Shown here one piece after another: positions 23,040 through 32,290 of a stretch of 64,000 bases of DNA. Position numbers and translations under genes: made by a program. How positions within the stretch are numbered: position 1 is the stretch's first letter; every line of letters starts with the position of its first letter. The stretch covers positions 41,402-105,401 of the forward strand of contig JAFTGD010000034.1 in the NCBI GenBank assembly GCA_017458065.1, read 5' to 3'. Origin of the DNA: Oscillospiraceae bacterium (lineage in GTDB: Bacteria > Bacillota > Clostridia > Oscillospirales > Oscillospiraceae). Below the pieces are notes generated by a model. That model was not told where the DNA came from. It made no database searches and saw nothing but the letters and a program-made list of their open reading frames with translations.

Positions 23040-23633
23040 TCAGGCGATTTCCTTGGCCAGCTTCATGCCGGCATCCAGGCAGCGGAGGTTGCCCTCCACA
23101 AACTGGGGCTTGACATTCGCCTTCAGGGCCGCAGGCCAGTCGACATTGGTGATGCCGAGGAACTGGATCAGCGCGCCCAGCAGCACGACGTTCATGCCGC
23201 GGGGGTTGCCGTTTTCTTTGGCGACCTTTGCCGCGTCCAGCGCAAGGGTCGGGCCCTTGCTCTTGAGCTCGTCAATGATCCCGTCGGGATATTCCTTTTC
23301 CCCGCTCAGGACCGGAAGAGACGGCATCTGATAGTCGTTTACGACGATCTTTCCGCCGGGCTTCAGGCCGTCGAGATAACGGAGCGCTTCCATCGTCTCA
23401 AAGGAGACCAGTACGTCGGCCTCACCCTTGCCGATGATGGGAGAATAGACCTTGCTGCCGTAGCGGACCTGCGTGGAGACAGAGCCGCCGCGCTGGCTCA
23501 TGCCGTGGACCTCGCTCATCTTGACGTCATATCCGGCCGCAATCAGACCGGTGGTGAGGATCTTGCTTGCGAGGATGGTTCCCTGCCCGCCGACGCCGAC
23601 GAGAAGGACACTTCTGGTTTCGGTCTTTTTCAT
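23040..23633 (-). CDS. iorB: indolepyruvate ferredoxin oxidoreductase, beta subunit
   Basis: Protein of 197 residues starting MKKTETRSVLLVGVGGQGT, the glycine-rich start of the gamma-type subunit of 2-oxoacid:ferredoxin oxidoreductases; EVHGMSQRGGSVSTQVRYG is also diagnostic. With IorA it decarboxylates arylpyruvates (from Trp, Phe, Tyr) to arylacetyl-CoA and reduces ferredoxin. Its ATG overlaps the IorA stop by 4 bp (ATGA), so the two subunits are coupled. Confidence 0.95.
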   Translation of the reverse strand: MKKTETRSVLLVGVGGQGTILASKILTTGLIAAGYDVKMSEVHGMSQRGGSVSTQVRYGSKVYSPIIGKGEADVLVSFETMEALRYLDGLKPGGKIVVNDYQMPSLPVLSGEKEYPDGIIDELKSKGPTLALDAAKVAKENGNPRGMNVVLLGALIQFLGITNVDWPAALKANVKPQFVEGNLRCLDAGMKLAKEIA

Positions 23634-25420
23634 TTTCTCGCTCCTTTCGTGATCGCCTGCTTCGGGCAGACCTGGGCGCAGACCGTGCAGCCTACGCACT
23701 GCATCCTGTCGATGGAGACCTTGCGCTCGTACTTGTCAAAGCTCAGGGCCGGGCAGCCGGTGGTGAGGCATCTCTTGCAGCCGATGCACTTGTCGTGGTT
23801 GACGCTGCACTGGGCCGGGACCTGGCGGAACTCGCGGCGGTCCTCGGTGGAGAGCTTCTTCAGCACGCAGGGCCAGCGGGTGACCAGGACGACCGGTCCT
23901 TCGCGGACTTCCTGATAGGCCCAGTCAAGGGCGGCTTTCATCTCGTCAAGCTTGAGGGGATTGACCGTGCGGATGCGGGTGACGCCGAGGGCGCGGACGA
24001 TGGTCTCGATGTCCATGATGGTGGCCGGCTCGCCCTTCAGGTTGTAGCCGGTGCCGGGGTTCTCCTGGTGGCCGGTCATACCGGTGATGCGGTTGTCCAG
24101 GATGCAGCAGATGACGTGGGAGTCGTTATAGATGACCTCTTCCAGAGCGTTGATGCCGGTGTGGAAGAAGGTGGAGTCGCCCATGCAGGCAACCAGCGTC
24201 TTCTCCTGTCCGCTGACCTTGAAGGCCTTGTCCATGCCGTGGGCCAGAGAGAAGGCGGAGCCCATGCAGATGGCCATGTCTTTGGCGTTCAGAGGCTCGC
24301 TGCCGCCGAGAGCGTAGCAGCCGATGTCGCCCACCATGACGGTGTCTTTGCGCTTGGAACATTCATAGAAGAAGCCGCGGTGCGGGCAGCCGGCGCAGAG
24401 TGCGGGGGGACGGTCCACAACCAGATTCTCGTTGTACTCGATGCTCTCGACCTTCTCGCCCAGCAGCGCCTCGCGGATGATGTTGGGGTTGAGCTCGCCC
24501 ACCAGGGGGATCTTGTCCTTGCCGATGCAGTCGATGCCGGCAGCGCGGATCTGCTCTTCCATGTAGGGATCCAGCTCTTCGATGACGTACATGGTCTCCA
24601 CATTGCTGCGGAACTCGCGGATCAGATCCAGCGGCATGGGGTTGGTCATGCCGACCTTCAGGTAAGAAGCGTTGTCGCCGAAGACTTCCTTTGCATACTC
24701 ATAGGAGACGCCGTTTGCCACGATGCCGACCTTCTTGCTGCCGTTGTACTCGGCATAGTTATAATCGCAGTCGTTGGAGAAGGCCTGAAGTCTGCGGTCG
24801 CGGTCCAGCATCTTAACGCGCAGCTGGCGGGAGATGGCGGGGACCGGGTCGTTCTTCATGCGGTTCTTGACATAGGGGATGGCGTCAAACTCTTTGCGCT
24901 CGCCCAGCTCGACAAGGGACTTGGAGTGACAGACGCGGGTGGTCATGCGGAACATGACGGGGGTGTCAAAGCGCTCGGAGATGTCGAAGGCCGCACGGAA
25001 CATGTCCTTGGCTTCCTGTGAGTCGGAGGGCTCCAGCATGGGGACCTTCATGAAGCGGGCATAGTTGCGGTTGTCCTGCTCGTTCTGGGAGGAGTGCATG
25101 CCCGGGTCGTCGGCGGAGACAAAGACCATGCCGCCGTTGACGCCCATATACGCGAAGGTAAAGATGGGGTCGGCCGCAACATTCAGGCCGACGTGCTTCA
25201 TGGCTGCCATGGAGCGTACGCCGCCCATGGACGCGCCGATGGCCGCTTCCATGGCGACCTTCTCATTGGGCGCCCATTCCGCGGTGATTTCCTTGTAATT
25301 GCCTACATTTTCCAGGATCTCGGTGCTGGGGGTGCCGGGGTAAGCGGAGGCAAAACAGACGCCTGCCTCATACGCGCCTCTGGCAACGGCTTCGTCGCCG
25401 GTCATGAGAATTTTGCTCAT
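23630..25420 (-). CDS. iorA: indolepyruvate ferredoxin oxidoreductase, alpha subunit
   Basis: Protein of 596 residues starting MSKILMTGDEAVARG (ATG 25420 with GAAAGGTGG upstream, preferred over GTG 25432). The N-terminal pyrimidine-binding domain, the thiamine-pyrophosphate domain (GDSTFFHTGINAL ... DNRITGMTGHQENPGTG) and two C-terminal [4Fe-4S] sets (CIGCKRCLTTGCP, CVGCTVCAQVCP) give the canonical IorA order. It acts with IorB in oxidative breakdown of aromatic amino acids, giving reduced ferredoxin. A LysR gene is divergent upstream and may control it; the minus-strand -10 TATAAT lies at 25482-25477 with a poor -35, consistent with activation. Confidence 0.95.
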   Translation of the reverse strand: MSKILMTGDEAVARGAYEAGVCFASAYPGTPSTEILENVGNYKEITAEWAPNEKVAMEAAIGASMGGVRSMAAMKHVGLNVAADPIFTFAYMGVNGGMVFVSADDPGMHSSQNEQDNRNYARFMKVPMLEPSDSQEAKDMFRAAFDISERFDTPVMFRMTTRVCHSKSLVELGERKEFDAIPYVKNRMKNDPVPAISRQLRVKMLDRDRRLQAFSNDCDYNYAEYNGSKKVGIVANGVSYEYAKEVFGDNASYLKVGMTNPMPLDLIREFRSNVETMYVIEELDPYMEEQIRAAGIDCIGKDKIPLVGELNPNIIREALLGEKVESIEYNENLVVDRPPALCAGCPHRGFFYECSKRKDTVMVGDIGCYALGGSEPLNAKDMAICMGSAFSLAHGMDKAFKVSGQEKTLVACMGDSTFFHTGINALEEVIYNDSHVICCILDNRITGMTGHQENPGTGYNLKGEPATIMDIETIVRALGVTRIRTVNPLKLDEMKAALDWAYQEVREGPVVLVTRWPCVLKKLSTEDRREFRQVPAQCSVNHDKCIGCKRCLTTGCPALSFDKYERKVSIDRMQCVGCTVCAQVCPKQAITKGARK

Positions 25421-25627
25421 GGGGTATTCCACCTTTCCAATCCGGGCTCTTGTGTCAGATACCCTTTGTTTCCTTTATTATATAAGAAGTCCGCATGAAT
25501 GGGAAATACTTATCCATGATCATTTTATAAGCTTTGATTATAACCAATTTCATCAGGTCTTTTTCTCTCAATATAGCCCTTATTTCGAGGTGTTTGATAA
25601 ATGCTCCCTGAATGATCGGAAAGATAC

Positions 25628-25656
25628 TTGCCTTTTCTCTCTCGGTATTCTATAAT
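25628..25656 (+). promoter_or_regulatory. promoter of the LysR gene divergent from iorAB
   Basis: TTGCCT (25628-25633), 17 bp, TATAAT (25651-25656); a second TATAAT follows at 25662. Confidence 0.55.
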
Positions 25657-25694
25657 CTGTTTATAATCGGTACTTATTTTCAGGGTGATGCAGC

Positions 25695-26621
25695 ATGACA
25701 ATCACGCAGATTCTCTATGCACTCGCTGTCGCAGAGCACAAGAATTTTTCCCGCGCGGCGGAGAGCCAGTTTGTCTCGCAGCCGGCGCTCTCCCAGCAGA
25801 TCCGTCTGCTGGAAAAGGAGCTGGGCTATCCCCTTTTTATTCGCAGTACCCATGCGGTTCAGCTCACCGACGCAGGCAGAAGCTTCTGCCTCAAAGCCCG
25901 CAGTCTTGAAACCGCCTGGCTGCAGTTCATCGACGGGATCTCCGCTCTCCCGCGGGAGGTCCGGCGTCTGCGGATCGGCATGGGCTCACGCGTTTACTCC
26001 AACCATCTTTTTGAACCGGTCGTGCAGTTTTATGACGCGCATCCGGAACTGGAGGTCACCTTTGTCACCGAGGCGGGGCACGACTTTCTCGCCGGTCTGA
26101 GAGACGGAGAATTGGACCTGGCGCTGGACCGTATGCCGCCGATCCCCCTTCTGACCACGGCCGAAGACCTTGTGGCCGAACCTCTGATTTTTGAGCGTCA
26201 GTGTGTCCTCACATCGAGATCCGACCCGAAAGCGGCACAGCAAGAACTGCGCATCGAGGATCTCAGGGGCTGCACGGTGATGACCGGTCTGGAAAACTCG
26301 ATGGAAGACCGGGTTCTGCGTTACGACCTGCGCAACACCGGCATGGTGTTTAACCGGATTTACCGATCGGACAGCATTGAGACCAACATGAGCCTCATCC
26401 GGGCCGGAAAAGGCATCCTGATCGGGCCGGAATCCTTTGCGGATTATTACGGCGTTGCCGCTGTCCCGCTGAATCCAAAGCGCATTGCCTCTCTGGACTT
26501 TATCTGTCTGCAGCGGAATGCCCTGCGCCCCGCCGTTGCCGAGCTGCGCACCTTCCTCCGGGAGCTTTGCCATCCGGCGTCACTGCCTGATGCCGGAGAA
26601 TCAGGTTCTCTTCATTCTTGA
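25695..26621 (+). CDS. LysR-family transcriptional regulator (divergent from iorAB)
   Basis: Protein of 308 residues with an N-terminal LysR helix-turn-helix (LAVAEHKNFSRAAESQFVSQPALSQQIRLLEKELG) and a periplasmic-binding-like effector domain. It is divergent from iorA across a 270-bp gap, the usual geometry for a LysR activator and its target, so control of arylpyruvate oxidation is a fair inference. No other candidate target is adjacent. Confidence 0.9.
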   Translation: MTITQILYALAVAEHKNFSRAAESQFVSQPALSQQIRLLEKELGYPLFIRSTHAVQLTDAGRSFCLKARSLETAWLQFIDGISALPREVRRLRIGMGSRVYSNHLFEPVVQFYDAHPELEVTFVTEAGHDFLAGLRDGELDLALDRMPPIPLLTTAEDLVAEPLIFERQCVLTSRSDPKAAQQELRIEDLRGCTVMTGLENSMEDRVLRYDLRNTGMVFNRIYRSDSIETNMSLIRAGKGILIGPESFADYYGVAAVPLNPKRIASLDFICLQRNALRPAVAELRTFLRELCHPASLPDAGESGSLHS

Positions 26622-26646
26622 CGATATAAAGAAATTATAGTATAAT
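26618..26646 (+). promoter_or_regulatory. promoter of the Phd/RelE module
   Basis: TTGACG (26618-26623), 17 bp, TATAAT (26641-26646), overlapping the stop of the LysR gene by a few bases. Confidence 0.7.
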
Positions 26647-26675
26647 TTTGTTATCTCATATAGGAGGAACCCATC

Positions 26676-26939
26676 ATGCCCAACATTCGCTCCAGCGCCG
26701 ATTTGCGCAATAACTACAATGACATTTCCACTTTCTGTCATCAGTATTCAGAACCGGTTTTCATCACCAAGAACGGCAAGGGCGATCTTGCCGTGATGAG
26801 TATTGAGACTTATGAACAGCTGATGGGAAGATTTGACCTGTACGGTCTTCTCCAGGAAGGACTCAACGATGTAAAAGAAGGAAAAAGTCGTCCTTTCTCT
26901 GAAGCAATGGCCGAAATCCGCGCCAAAAGGCAAAAATGA
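26676..26939 (+). CDS. type II antitoxin, Phd/YefM family
   Basis: Protein of 87 residues: MPNIRSSADLRNNYNDIS is the DNA-binding Phd/YefM opening, EPVFITKNGKGDLAVMSIETYEQL the conserved core, and the C-terminal tail is charged, as expected for toxin binding. It overlaps the toxin gene by 4 bp (ATGA), the usual coupling, and should autoregulate the promoter at 26618-26646. Confidence 0.92.
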   Translation: MPNIRSSADLRNNYNDISTFCHQYSEPVFITKNGKGDLAVMSIETYEQLMGRFDLYGLLQEGLNDVKEGKSRPFSEAMAEIRAKRQK

Positions 26940-27268
26940 GCTACGACATCCATATTACAAGGACCGCAGAAGAAGATCTCTCCGAAGCGGTTTCTTATAT
27001 TGACAATGTTTTACTCAATCCCGAGGCATCGGATGCTCTTCTCAACGCGCTCGACATCCAGGCTGCCGATCTCGCGGATTCACCTGAAAAGTATATGCTG
27101 GTTGATGATCCTGTTCTTCATTCATGGGGCGTTCGTTTTACGCTGGTTAAAAACTATCTCGCTTTCTACGTGATTGAAGAAGAATCGAAAACCGTCCATA
27201 TCATTCGGTTTTTATATGGAAAACGTGACTGGATCACCATTCTCAGGCACGGTTTTTCACTTGATTGA
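26936..27268 (+). CDS. type II toxin, RelE/ParE family
   Basis: Protein of 110 residues with the RelE/ParE fold: IHITRTAEEDLSEAVSYI at the start, then a C-terminal strand pair with VHIIRFLYGKRDW. RelE-like members cut mRNA in the ribosome; ParE-like members poison gyrase; the sequence alone does not decide. Both toxin and antitoxin look intact. Confidence 0.9.
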   Translation: MSYDIHITRTAEEDLSEAVSYIDNVLLNPEASDALLNALDIQAADLADSPEKYMLVDDPVLHSWGVRFTLVKNYLAFYVIEEESKTVHIIRFLYGKRDWITILRHGFSLD

Positions 27269-27319
27269 GTTCTTTATCGAAGAATCGAACTTTGACCCTT
27301 AACCACAGGCGCACAAGCC

Positions 27320-27360
27320 GAACCGGGGAGACTCCGCAGCAAGCGGTTTCTCCCCGGTTC
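27320..27360. terminator. bidirectional terminator between the RelE gene and a LysR gene
   Basis: Arms GAACCGGGGAGA and TCTCCCCGGTTC with a 17-nt loop; separates convergent units. Confidence 0.7.
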
Positions 27361-27376
27361 TTTATCGTGAATCCTG

Positions 27377-28276
27377 TTATTCAAAGTCTCCCACTTTGCG
27401 CTTGAAGTTCTGGCGGATATAGTCCGCGAGCACCCTGACGCAGGGGTTGGGATTGTTCCTGTTCCACAGGAAGGCCAGCTCCACAGTGCTCTCGTCCGCA
27501 AGCGGGACAAAGCATAGCCTTTTGCACGCGAGAGCCTGGTAGTTCTCGGAGAGGACGGTGATATAGCGCCCTGTCGCGACAAGCGCCAGCAGATGTGCGA
27601 CGCTGTCCGCCTCTTCTTCAATCATCGGGTCAAAGCCGGCAGCATGTGCTTTGTTCTTCACCTGGTCATACCCACGCGCGGCAAGCTTCCGGGATATCAC
27701 CATAAACCGTTCCTCTTTCAGTTCTCCAAAAGAGATTTCCTCCCGGTCGGCCATCGGATGACTGGGAGGCAAAACGGCACAGTCCCTGTATTTTTTCAAA
27801 ACCACGCGCTCAATATCCCTGCTGGCCGAACGGCCGGTACACACGCCGCAGTCAATCAGCCCTTCGTTGAGATCATGGATCATATGCTCGGTATCACTGC
27901 TTGAGATCTTCAGCAGAATCTCAGGTTTTTTTGCCTGAAAGCCGCTGATGATGTCATACACCACGCCATTCACAAAGTGCTGGTGGGCGGAGAAATGCAC
28001 GGTACCTACGCTTCCGTCTCTGGCATAGCGGGCCTGTTCGACCGTCGTGCCGTAGGCCTCGAGTACAGCTCCGCTCTGTTCGTAGAAGCGCTTCCCGGCG
28101 GCGGTCAACGAGACGGAACGCCTGTTCCGGTCAAACAGCTGGAATCCCAGCTCCTCCTCCATCTGCTGGATGGTGCGGGTCAGAGACGACTGGGTCAGGT
28201 ACATCCGGTTCGCGGCGTTGGTATAGCTCAGGGTCTCCGCAAGGACACGGAAGACCTCGATATCTTCGATGCGCAT
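27377..28276 (-). CDS. LysR-family regulator of the HMG/CoA-transferase module
   Basis: Protein of 299 residues starting MRIEDIEVFRVLAE after AGGAGG. Helix-turn-helix YTNAANRMYLTQSSLTRTIQQMEEELG, then an effector domain. It is the last gene on the minus strand after the transporter, lyase and CoA-transferase genes and has its own promoter overlapping a 13-bp inverted repeat, suggesting autoregulation and control of that operon by a pathway acid or CoA ester. The effector is unknown. Confidence 0.88.
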   Translation of the reverse strand: MRIEDIEVFRVLAETLSYTNAANRMYLTQSSLTRTIQQMEEELGFQLFDRNRRSVSLTAAGKRFYEQSGAVLEAYGTTVEQARYARDGSVGTVHFSAHQHFVNGVVYDIISGFQAKKPEILLKISSSDTEHMIHDLNEGLIDCGVCTGRSASRDIERVVLKKYRDCAVLPPSHPMADREEISFGELKEERFMVISRKLAARGYDQVKNKAHAAGFDPMIEEEADSVAHLLALVATGRYITVLSENYQALACKRLCFVPLADESTVELAFLWNRNNPNPCVRVLADYIRQNFKRKVGDFE

Positions 28277-28289
28277 GGCAGCCTCCTGT

Positions 28290-28338
28290 ATAATACGGGT
28301 TTTGCCGGGTTTTGTCATAGTTTACGACAAAACCCGGC
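28290..28338 (-). promoter_or_regulatory. promoter and inverted-repeat operator of the LysR gene
   Basis: Minus strand ATGACA (28318-28313), 17 bp, TATTAT (28295-28290). The -35 sits in a perfect 13-bp inverted repeat (28304-28316 and 28326-28338, arms GCCGGGTTTTGTC / GACAAAACCCGGC). Confidence 0.6.
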
Positions 28339-28388
28339 TGTTTTCAAGGACTATTGTTTTGGAGTGTGCGGATTGCTTTATACTCGGA

Positions 28389-29675
28389 TCAGAGCGCCGA
28401 GGGGCTCAGGACGTTGGCAACCGGTCCATAGATGAGCCAGGCCACCACAAACAGCAGCACAAGAGAGAGCACAGAGATGATGAGCAGCTGTACGAAGATC
28501 TTGTTCTCGCCTTCCTTTGTGAGGCCGACGCCCTTGTCGCCGGCGATGGCCGCGATAATCAGCGCGCCGCCCGTGGACATCGGGGAGATGCCGCTGGCTG
28601 CACCGGCTGCTGCAACTGCGGACATCAGGGCCGCAGGGTTCACGCCGCCGATCTGCTTTGCGATGTCGATGCTCATGGGCATCATGGTCGGGTAAACCAC
28701 ACCGAGGGCGGAGCTCACAAGGCTCAGGAGGCCCGCGGAGAGGCTCATCAGCGGTGTAGCAGTGCTGCTGTTCATAATCTTGCTAAGGCCGTCGCTCATA
28801 AGCGAGATGCCTCCGGCCTTGTTGACAACTTCAAGCAGAGCTCCGACGCCCAAAACCATGACGATGGTGTTCCAGGGGATGGCCTTGATGCACTGGCTGT
28901 CGTCCGCCACATGGAAGACCAGAAGGACCGCCGCGACAGCGAGAGCGGAGAGGCCGATGTTGACATTGCAGAAGATGATGAGCACCAGCATTACAACAAT
29001 GCTCAGCAGGGCGACGATCTGCTTGCCGCTGAACTTCTCAGTCTGCTTTACTTCGGCATCGGGTGCAGCCTTGACCTTGTAGCCTTTGAAGACCACATAG
29101 ATGATGAGCGCGAGAATCATGTTGTAGATAACCGCGTTGACCCAGATAGCCGGGGTGACGTTGCCTGCATATCCGGCCTCATTCACAGCATTGAGGATAA
29201 TGGAGGACTCCGGAGTGATGGGAGAGAAGCGGCCTGAGGTCATGCCGGAGATGCCGATAAGCGCCAGCATCAGAGGGTTATAGCCGACTTCTACCGCGAT
29301 TGCGACGGCAAGGGGCGGGATGATGGCCAAAGCAGGCACACCGCCGGGTCCGACTGCAACAATGGTAAAGCCCGCGAGGAACATCAGGATGGGAATGAGC
29401 CAGATGCGCTTGCCTGCCAGGGCGATGATCTTACGGGCCAGCAGGTCCAGCGCGCCGGTGCTGGTGATAATGGCAAACAGCAGGGTAATGCCGACCAGGG
29501 TGGTGAACAGGGAGGAACTGACAGCGCCGATCAAGGTCTTATCGTTCATGCCAAAGAGGCGGACTGCGATCACGCCGATCGCGAGAGCCAGAACGCCGAT
29601 GTTGTTCTTACGGAAGAACGCCAGGGCGATGACCGCGATAAAGAGAATCAGAGAGACAACGTCCATGTGCTGCAT
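28389..29675 (-). CDS. SLC13/MatC-like dicarboxylate transporter
   Basis: Integral membrane protein of 428 residues with about 12 hydrophobic segments and two related halves. The N-terminal half resembles the MatC dicarboxylate-carrier domain (FFRKNNIGVLALAIGVIAVRLFG; MTSGRFSPITPESS). Members import C3-C6 dicarboxylates. The gene follows the lyase gene by 18 bp in the CoA-transferase/lyase operon, so it likely imports the acid those enzymes use, for example 3-hydroxy-3-methylglutarate or a citramalate-like acid. Confidence 0.8.
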   Translation of the reverse strand: MQHMDVVSLILFIAVIALAFFRKNNIGVLALAIGVIAVRLFGMNDKTLIGAVSSSLFTTLVGITLLFAIITSTGALDLLARKIIALAGKRIWLIPILMFLAGFTIVAVGPGGVPALAIIPPLAVAIAVEVGYNPLMLALIGISGMTSGRFSPITPESSIILNAVNEAGYAGNVTPAIWVNAVIYNMILALIIYVVFKGYKVKAAPDAEVKQTEKFSGKQIVALLSIVVMLVLIIFCNVNIGLSALAVAAVLLVFHVADDSQCIKAIPWNTIVMVLGVGALLEVVNKAGGISLMSDGLSKIMNSSTATPLMSLSAGLLSLVSSALGVVYPTMMPMSIDIAKQIGGVNPAALMSAVAAAGAASGISPMSTGGALIIAAIAGDKGVGLTKEGENKIFVQLLIISVLSLVLLFVVAWLIYGPVANVLSPSAL

Positions 29676-29693
29676 GTTTTTACGTCCTTTCTT

Positions 29694-30596
29694 TTATTCG
29701 TGTTTGCAGGCAGCCCCCTGAGAGCTGACAATGCTTGCCTGGATTTCTTCCGCCATCTCGGCGGCCGTCTCATTGAGTTTGCTCAGGTCATATCCGGTCC
29801 CGATGCCCATCTGTTCACACATGTAGACCAGATCTTCGGTGGCGATGTTGCCCTTGGCCCCTGGGGCGAAGGGGCAGCCGCCCATGCCGGCGAGGGAGGC
29901 GTCCATCATGGTGATGCCCTCTTCCATCGCCACATAGCAGTTGGCGAGGCCCATGCCGTAGGTGTCGTGCATGTGCAGGGAGACGCTGTTGAGATCCGTG
30001 TACTCGCGGATGGCGCGGACGATGCGGCGGGTGTTCTCCGGGGTGCTGATGCCGGCGGTATCGGCGATGCCGAACTCTGCGACGCCGACGCTCTTGGCCT
30101 CGTCGATGAGCCACTTGATCCTGTCCAGAGGCACATCGTCGCCGAAGGGCGAACCGAAGACACAGGGCATGGCCAGAATGATGTGCAAGCCGTCCGCCTC
30201 CGCCGCCAGCGCCTTAAAGGCGTCCAGGGACTCCTGGATCGTGCGGCGGGAATTGCGGAGGTTGTGCTCCTCGGAAGCGGAGAGGACAAACTCCACATGG
30301 GTGAAGCCGGCTTCTCTGGCATTGTCCACACCCTTCTTGTTCAGGGTCAGGGCAAAGGCGGTCACATCGTTTTCCTTCAGGTAGTCCTGCACGCCCTGAA
30401 AGACCTCTTTGGCGTCGCCCATCTGGGGGACATACTTGGGGTTGACGAAGGAGGTGATTTCCATCTTCCGAGCGCCGCACTCAACCATCTTCTTGATGTA
30501 TTTGATCTTGGTCTCGGTGGAGATGGGAACCGGGTGGTTCTGCCATCCGTCACGGGGTCCGACTTCGGAGATCAGTACTTTTTTCGGTAGTGCCAT
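29694..30596 (-). CDS. hydroxymethylglutaryl-CoA lyase-like aldolase
   Basis: Protein of 300 residues of the DRE-TIM lyase family: SEVGPRDGWQN carries the catalytic Arg-Asp, VSLHMHDTYGMG the metal-binding His pair, and GGCPFAPGAKGN the catalytic cysteine loop of HMG-CoA lyase. It would split 3-hydroxy-3-methylglutaryl-CoA to acetoacetate and acetyl-CoA, or a related hydroxyacyl-CoA. It is flanked by a type III CoA transferase 21 bp upstream and a dicarboxylate carrier downstream, forming a take-up, activate, cleave set. Confidence 0.88.
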   Translation of the reverse strand: MALPKKVLISEVGPRDGWQNHPVPISTETKIKYIKKMVECGARKMEITSFVNPKYVPQMGDAKEVFQGVQDYLKENDVTAFALTLNKKGVDNAREAGFTHVEFVLSASEEHNLRNSRRTIQESLDAFKALAAEADGLHIILAMPCVFGSPFGDDVPLDRIKWLIDEAKSVGVAEFGIADTAGISTPENTRRIVRAIREYTDLNSVSLHMHDTYGMGLANCYVAMEEGITMMDASLAGMGGCPFAPGAKGNIATEDLVYMCEQMGIGTGYDLSKLNETAAEMAEEIQASIVSSQGAACKHE

Positions 30597-30617
30597 TGTT
30601 CTCTCCTCCTGCTTCTC

Positions 30618-31829
30618 TCAGTTGATTGCGCCCATCTCGCGGTAGGCGGCAAGCTGCTCTGCGCTGAAGCCCAGTGCGCTGAAGACGGCGTCGTTGTCCT
30701 CGCCCAGCATCGGGGGACCCTTGACATACTGGCAGGGATACTCGTTCATCTTGATGGGGTTGCCGAGCACGGTGAGCTCACCCTCGTGACCGTCGTTGGG
30801 ACGGGGCACCTTCACCAGCATCTCGCGGACTTCGGTGATGTTCTTGTCGTTGCAGACGTCTTCGCAGTCGTTGATCTTGGCGGCCGGGATACCCCAGCTG
30901 TCGATGGCCGCGACGCACTCCGCAGCGGTCTTGTCGGCGCCCCACTCGTTGATGATCTCTTTGAGCTCCGCCCAGTTCTTGTTGCGGCTCGGCGTATCGC
31001 AGAAACGTGGATCCTCGGCCAGCTCCGGACGGCCGATACCGGCGGAGAACTTGATGAAGTGGGCGTCGGTGCCGCTGGCGATGACGTAGTAGTCGTCCTT
31101 GGCCTTGTAGGAGTCATAGGGGGCGGAGGTGATGTAGCGGTTGCCGGTCTTCTCGACCTTCTTGCCGGAGTAGAGGTAGCTCATGATCTTGTTCTCCATG
31201 CCGGAGACGATGGAATCCACCAGCGCGACGTCGACCTGCTGGCCCTTGCCGGTTTCACGACGCTTGTAGAGGGAGGCGAGAATGCCGATGCAGGCGTTCA
31301 TACCGGCCATCAGGTCGCCGATTGCCATGCCGGCGCGGGTGGGCTCGCTTCCGGGCCAGCCGGTGATAGACATCGAGCCGCCCTGAGCCTGTGCGATCAG
31401 GTCGTAGCCGGGCTTGTAGGAGTTGGGGCCGTACTGGCCGAAGCCTGAGACCGAGGCGTAGATGAGGCCGGGGTTGAGCTTCTTGCACTCCTCATAGCTG
31501 AAGCCGAGCTTCGCCATGACGCCGGGACGCATGTTCTCCATCAGGACGTCGGCGGACTTGATGAGCTCGGCAAAGAGCTGCTTGCCTTCGTCGGTCTTAA
31601 GATCCAGGGCGACGCCCTTCTTGTTGCGGTTCAGGTTGCCGAAATACATCGAGAATCCGCCGACCTTCTCCTTCGGCTGCGCATTGCGGACGAAGTCGCC
31701 CTTCTGGCGCAGGTTTTCAACCTTGATGACCTCGGCGCCCATGTCGGCGAGGTACTGGCAGCAGTAGGGGCCTGCCAGAAACTGGGTGAAGTCCAAAACG
31801 CGGATTCCGGATAAAAGCTGCTCTGCCAT
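30618..31829 (-). CDS. type III CoA transferase (CaiB/BaiF family)
   Basis: Protein of 403 residues starting MAEQLLSGIRVLDFTQFLAGPYC after GGAGGAG; an upstream frame reaches 31958 but lacks a ribosome site. Family landmarks are LADMGAEVIKVE, NRNKKGVALDLK, SGFGQYGP and the catalytic aspartate in IGDLMAG. These enzymes move CoA between carboxylates by a ping-pong mechanism. As first gene of the operon it probably activates the imported acid to the CoA ester cleaved by the HMG-CoA-lyase-like enzyme, as the human succinyl-CoA:hydroxymethylglutarate transferase does. Confidence 0.88.
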   Translation of the reverse strand: MAEQLLSGIRVLDFTQFLAGPYCCQYLADMGAEVIKVENLRQKGDFVRNAQPKEKVGGFSMYFGNLNRNKKGVALDLKTDEGKQLFAELIKSADVLMENMRPGVMAKLGFSYEECKKLNPGLIYASVSGFGQYGPNSYKPGYDLIAQAQGGSMSITGWPGSEPTRAGMAIGDLMAGMNACIGILASLYKRRETGKGQQVDVALVDSIVSGMENKIMSYLYSGKKVEKTGNRYITSAPYDSYKAKDDYYVIASGTDAHFIKFSAGIGRPELAEDPRFCDTPSRNKNWAELKEIINEWGADKTAAECVAAIDSWGIPAAKINDCEDVCNDKNITEVREMLVKVPRPNDGHEGELTVLGNPIKMNEYPCQYVKGPPMLGEDNDAVFSALGFSAEQLAAYREMGAIN

Positions 31830-31913
31830 GATTTTTGCTCCTCCTTCAAATGTGTGTCTGGATTGTTTTGATTGCTCTGACTGGTTCAGATTCACTTCTG
31901 AATTTCTGGCCTT

Positions 31914-31943
31914 ATCATAACAGACGGAGACCAACGGAATCAA
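31914..31943 (-). promoter_or_regulatory. promoter of the CoA-transferase/lyase/transporter operon
   Basis: Minus strand TTGATT (31943-31938), 18 bp, TATGAT (31919-31914), with an 85-nt leader. The rest of the 461-bp gap to 32290 is AT-rich with no gene; a weak plus-strand TTGACT-17-TATCGT (32154-32182) may serve the MFS gene. Confidence 0.55.
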
Positions 31944-32290
31944 ACCGCATTTCGGCACACTGTCATGTGCGAAAGCTTTGACAATCTTTTTTCTTCCGCT
32001 TTTTTATCCCTCCTGCAGAAGCCTTTTTCTCCCCTCTCGGGATTGCTTTTGTGCGTTTGTACCAAAAAACGCCCTCTACATTTGCCATTTTCGACAAAAT
32101 GCCTTTTTCAGTTTCTGCAACAGTCTTTTGCAATTTTTGCATGCTTCGTCTGCTTGACTTTCTTTCATAATGCGATTATCGTTTTTATGATATCGGCTTA
32201 CGTAAAGATTTGCCCGCTGCACGGTCTCTCGCTGACGGAGGCAGCGGCATGTCTTTCCGTCCGCGGATCAGGCTGAAAGGTGTTGACACG

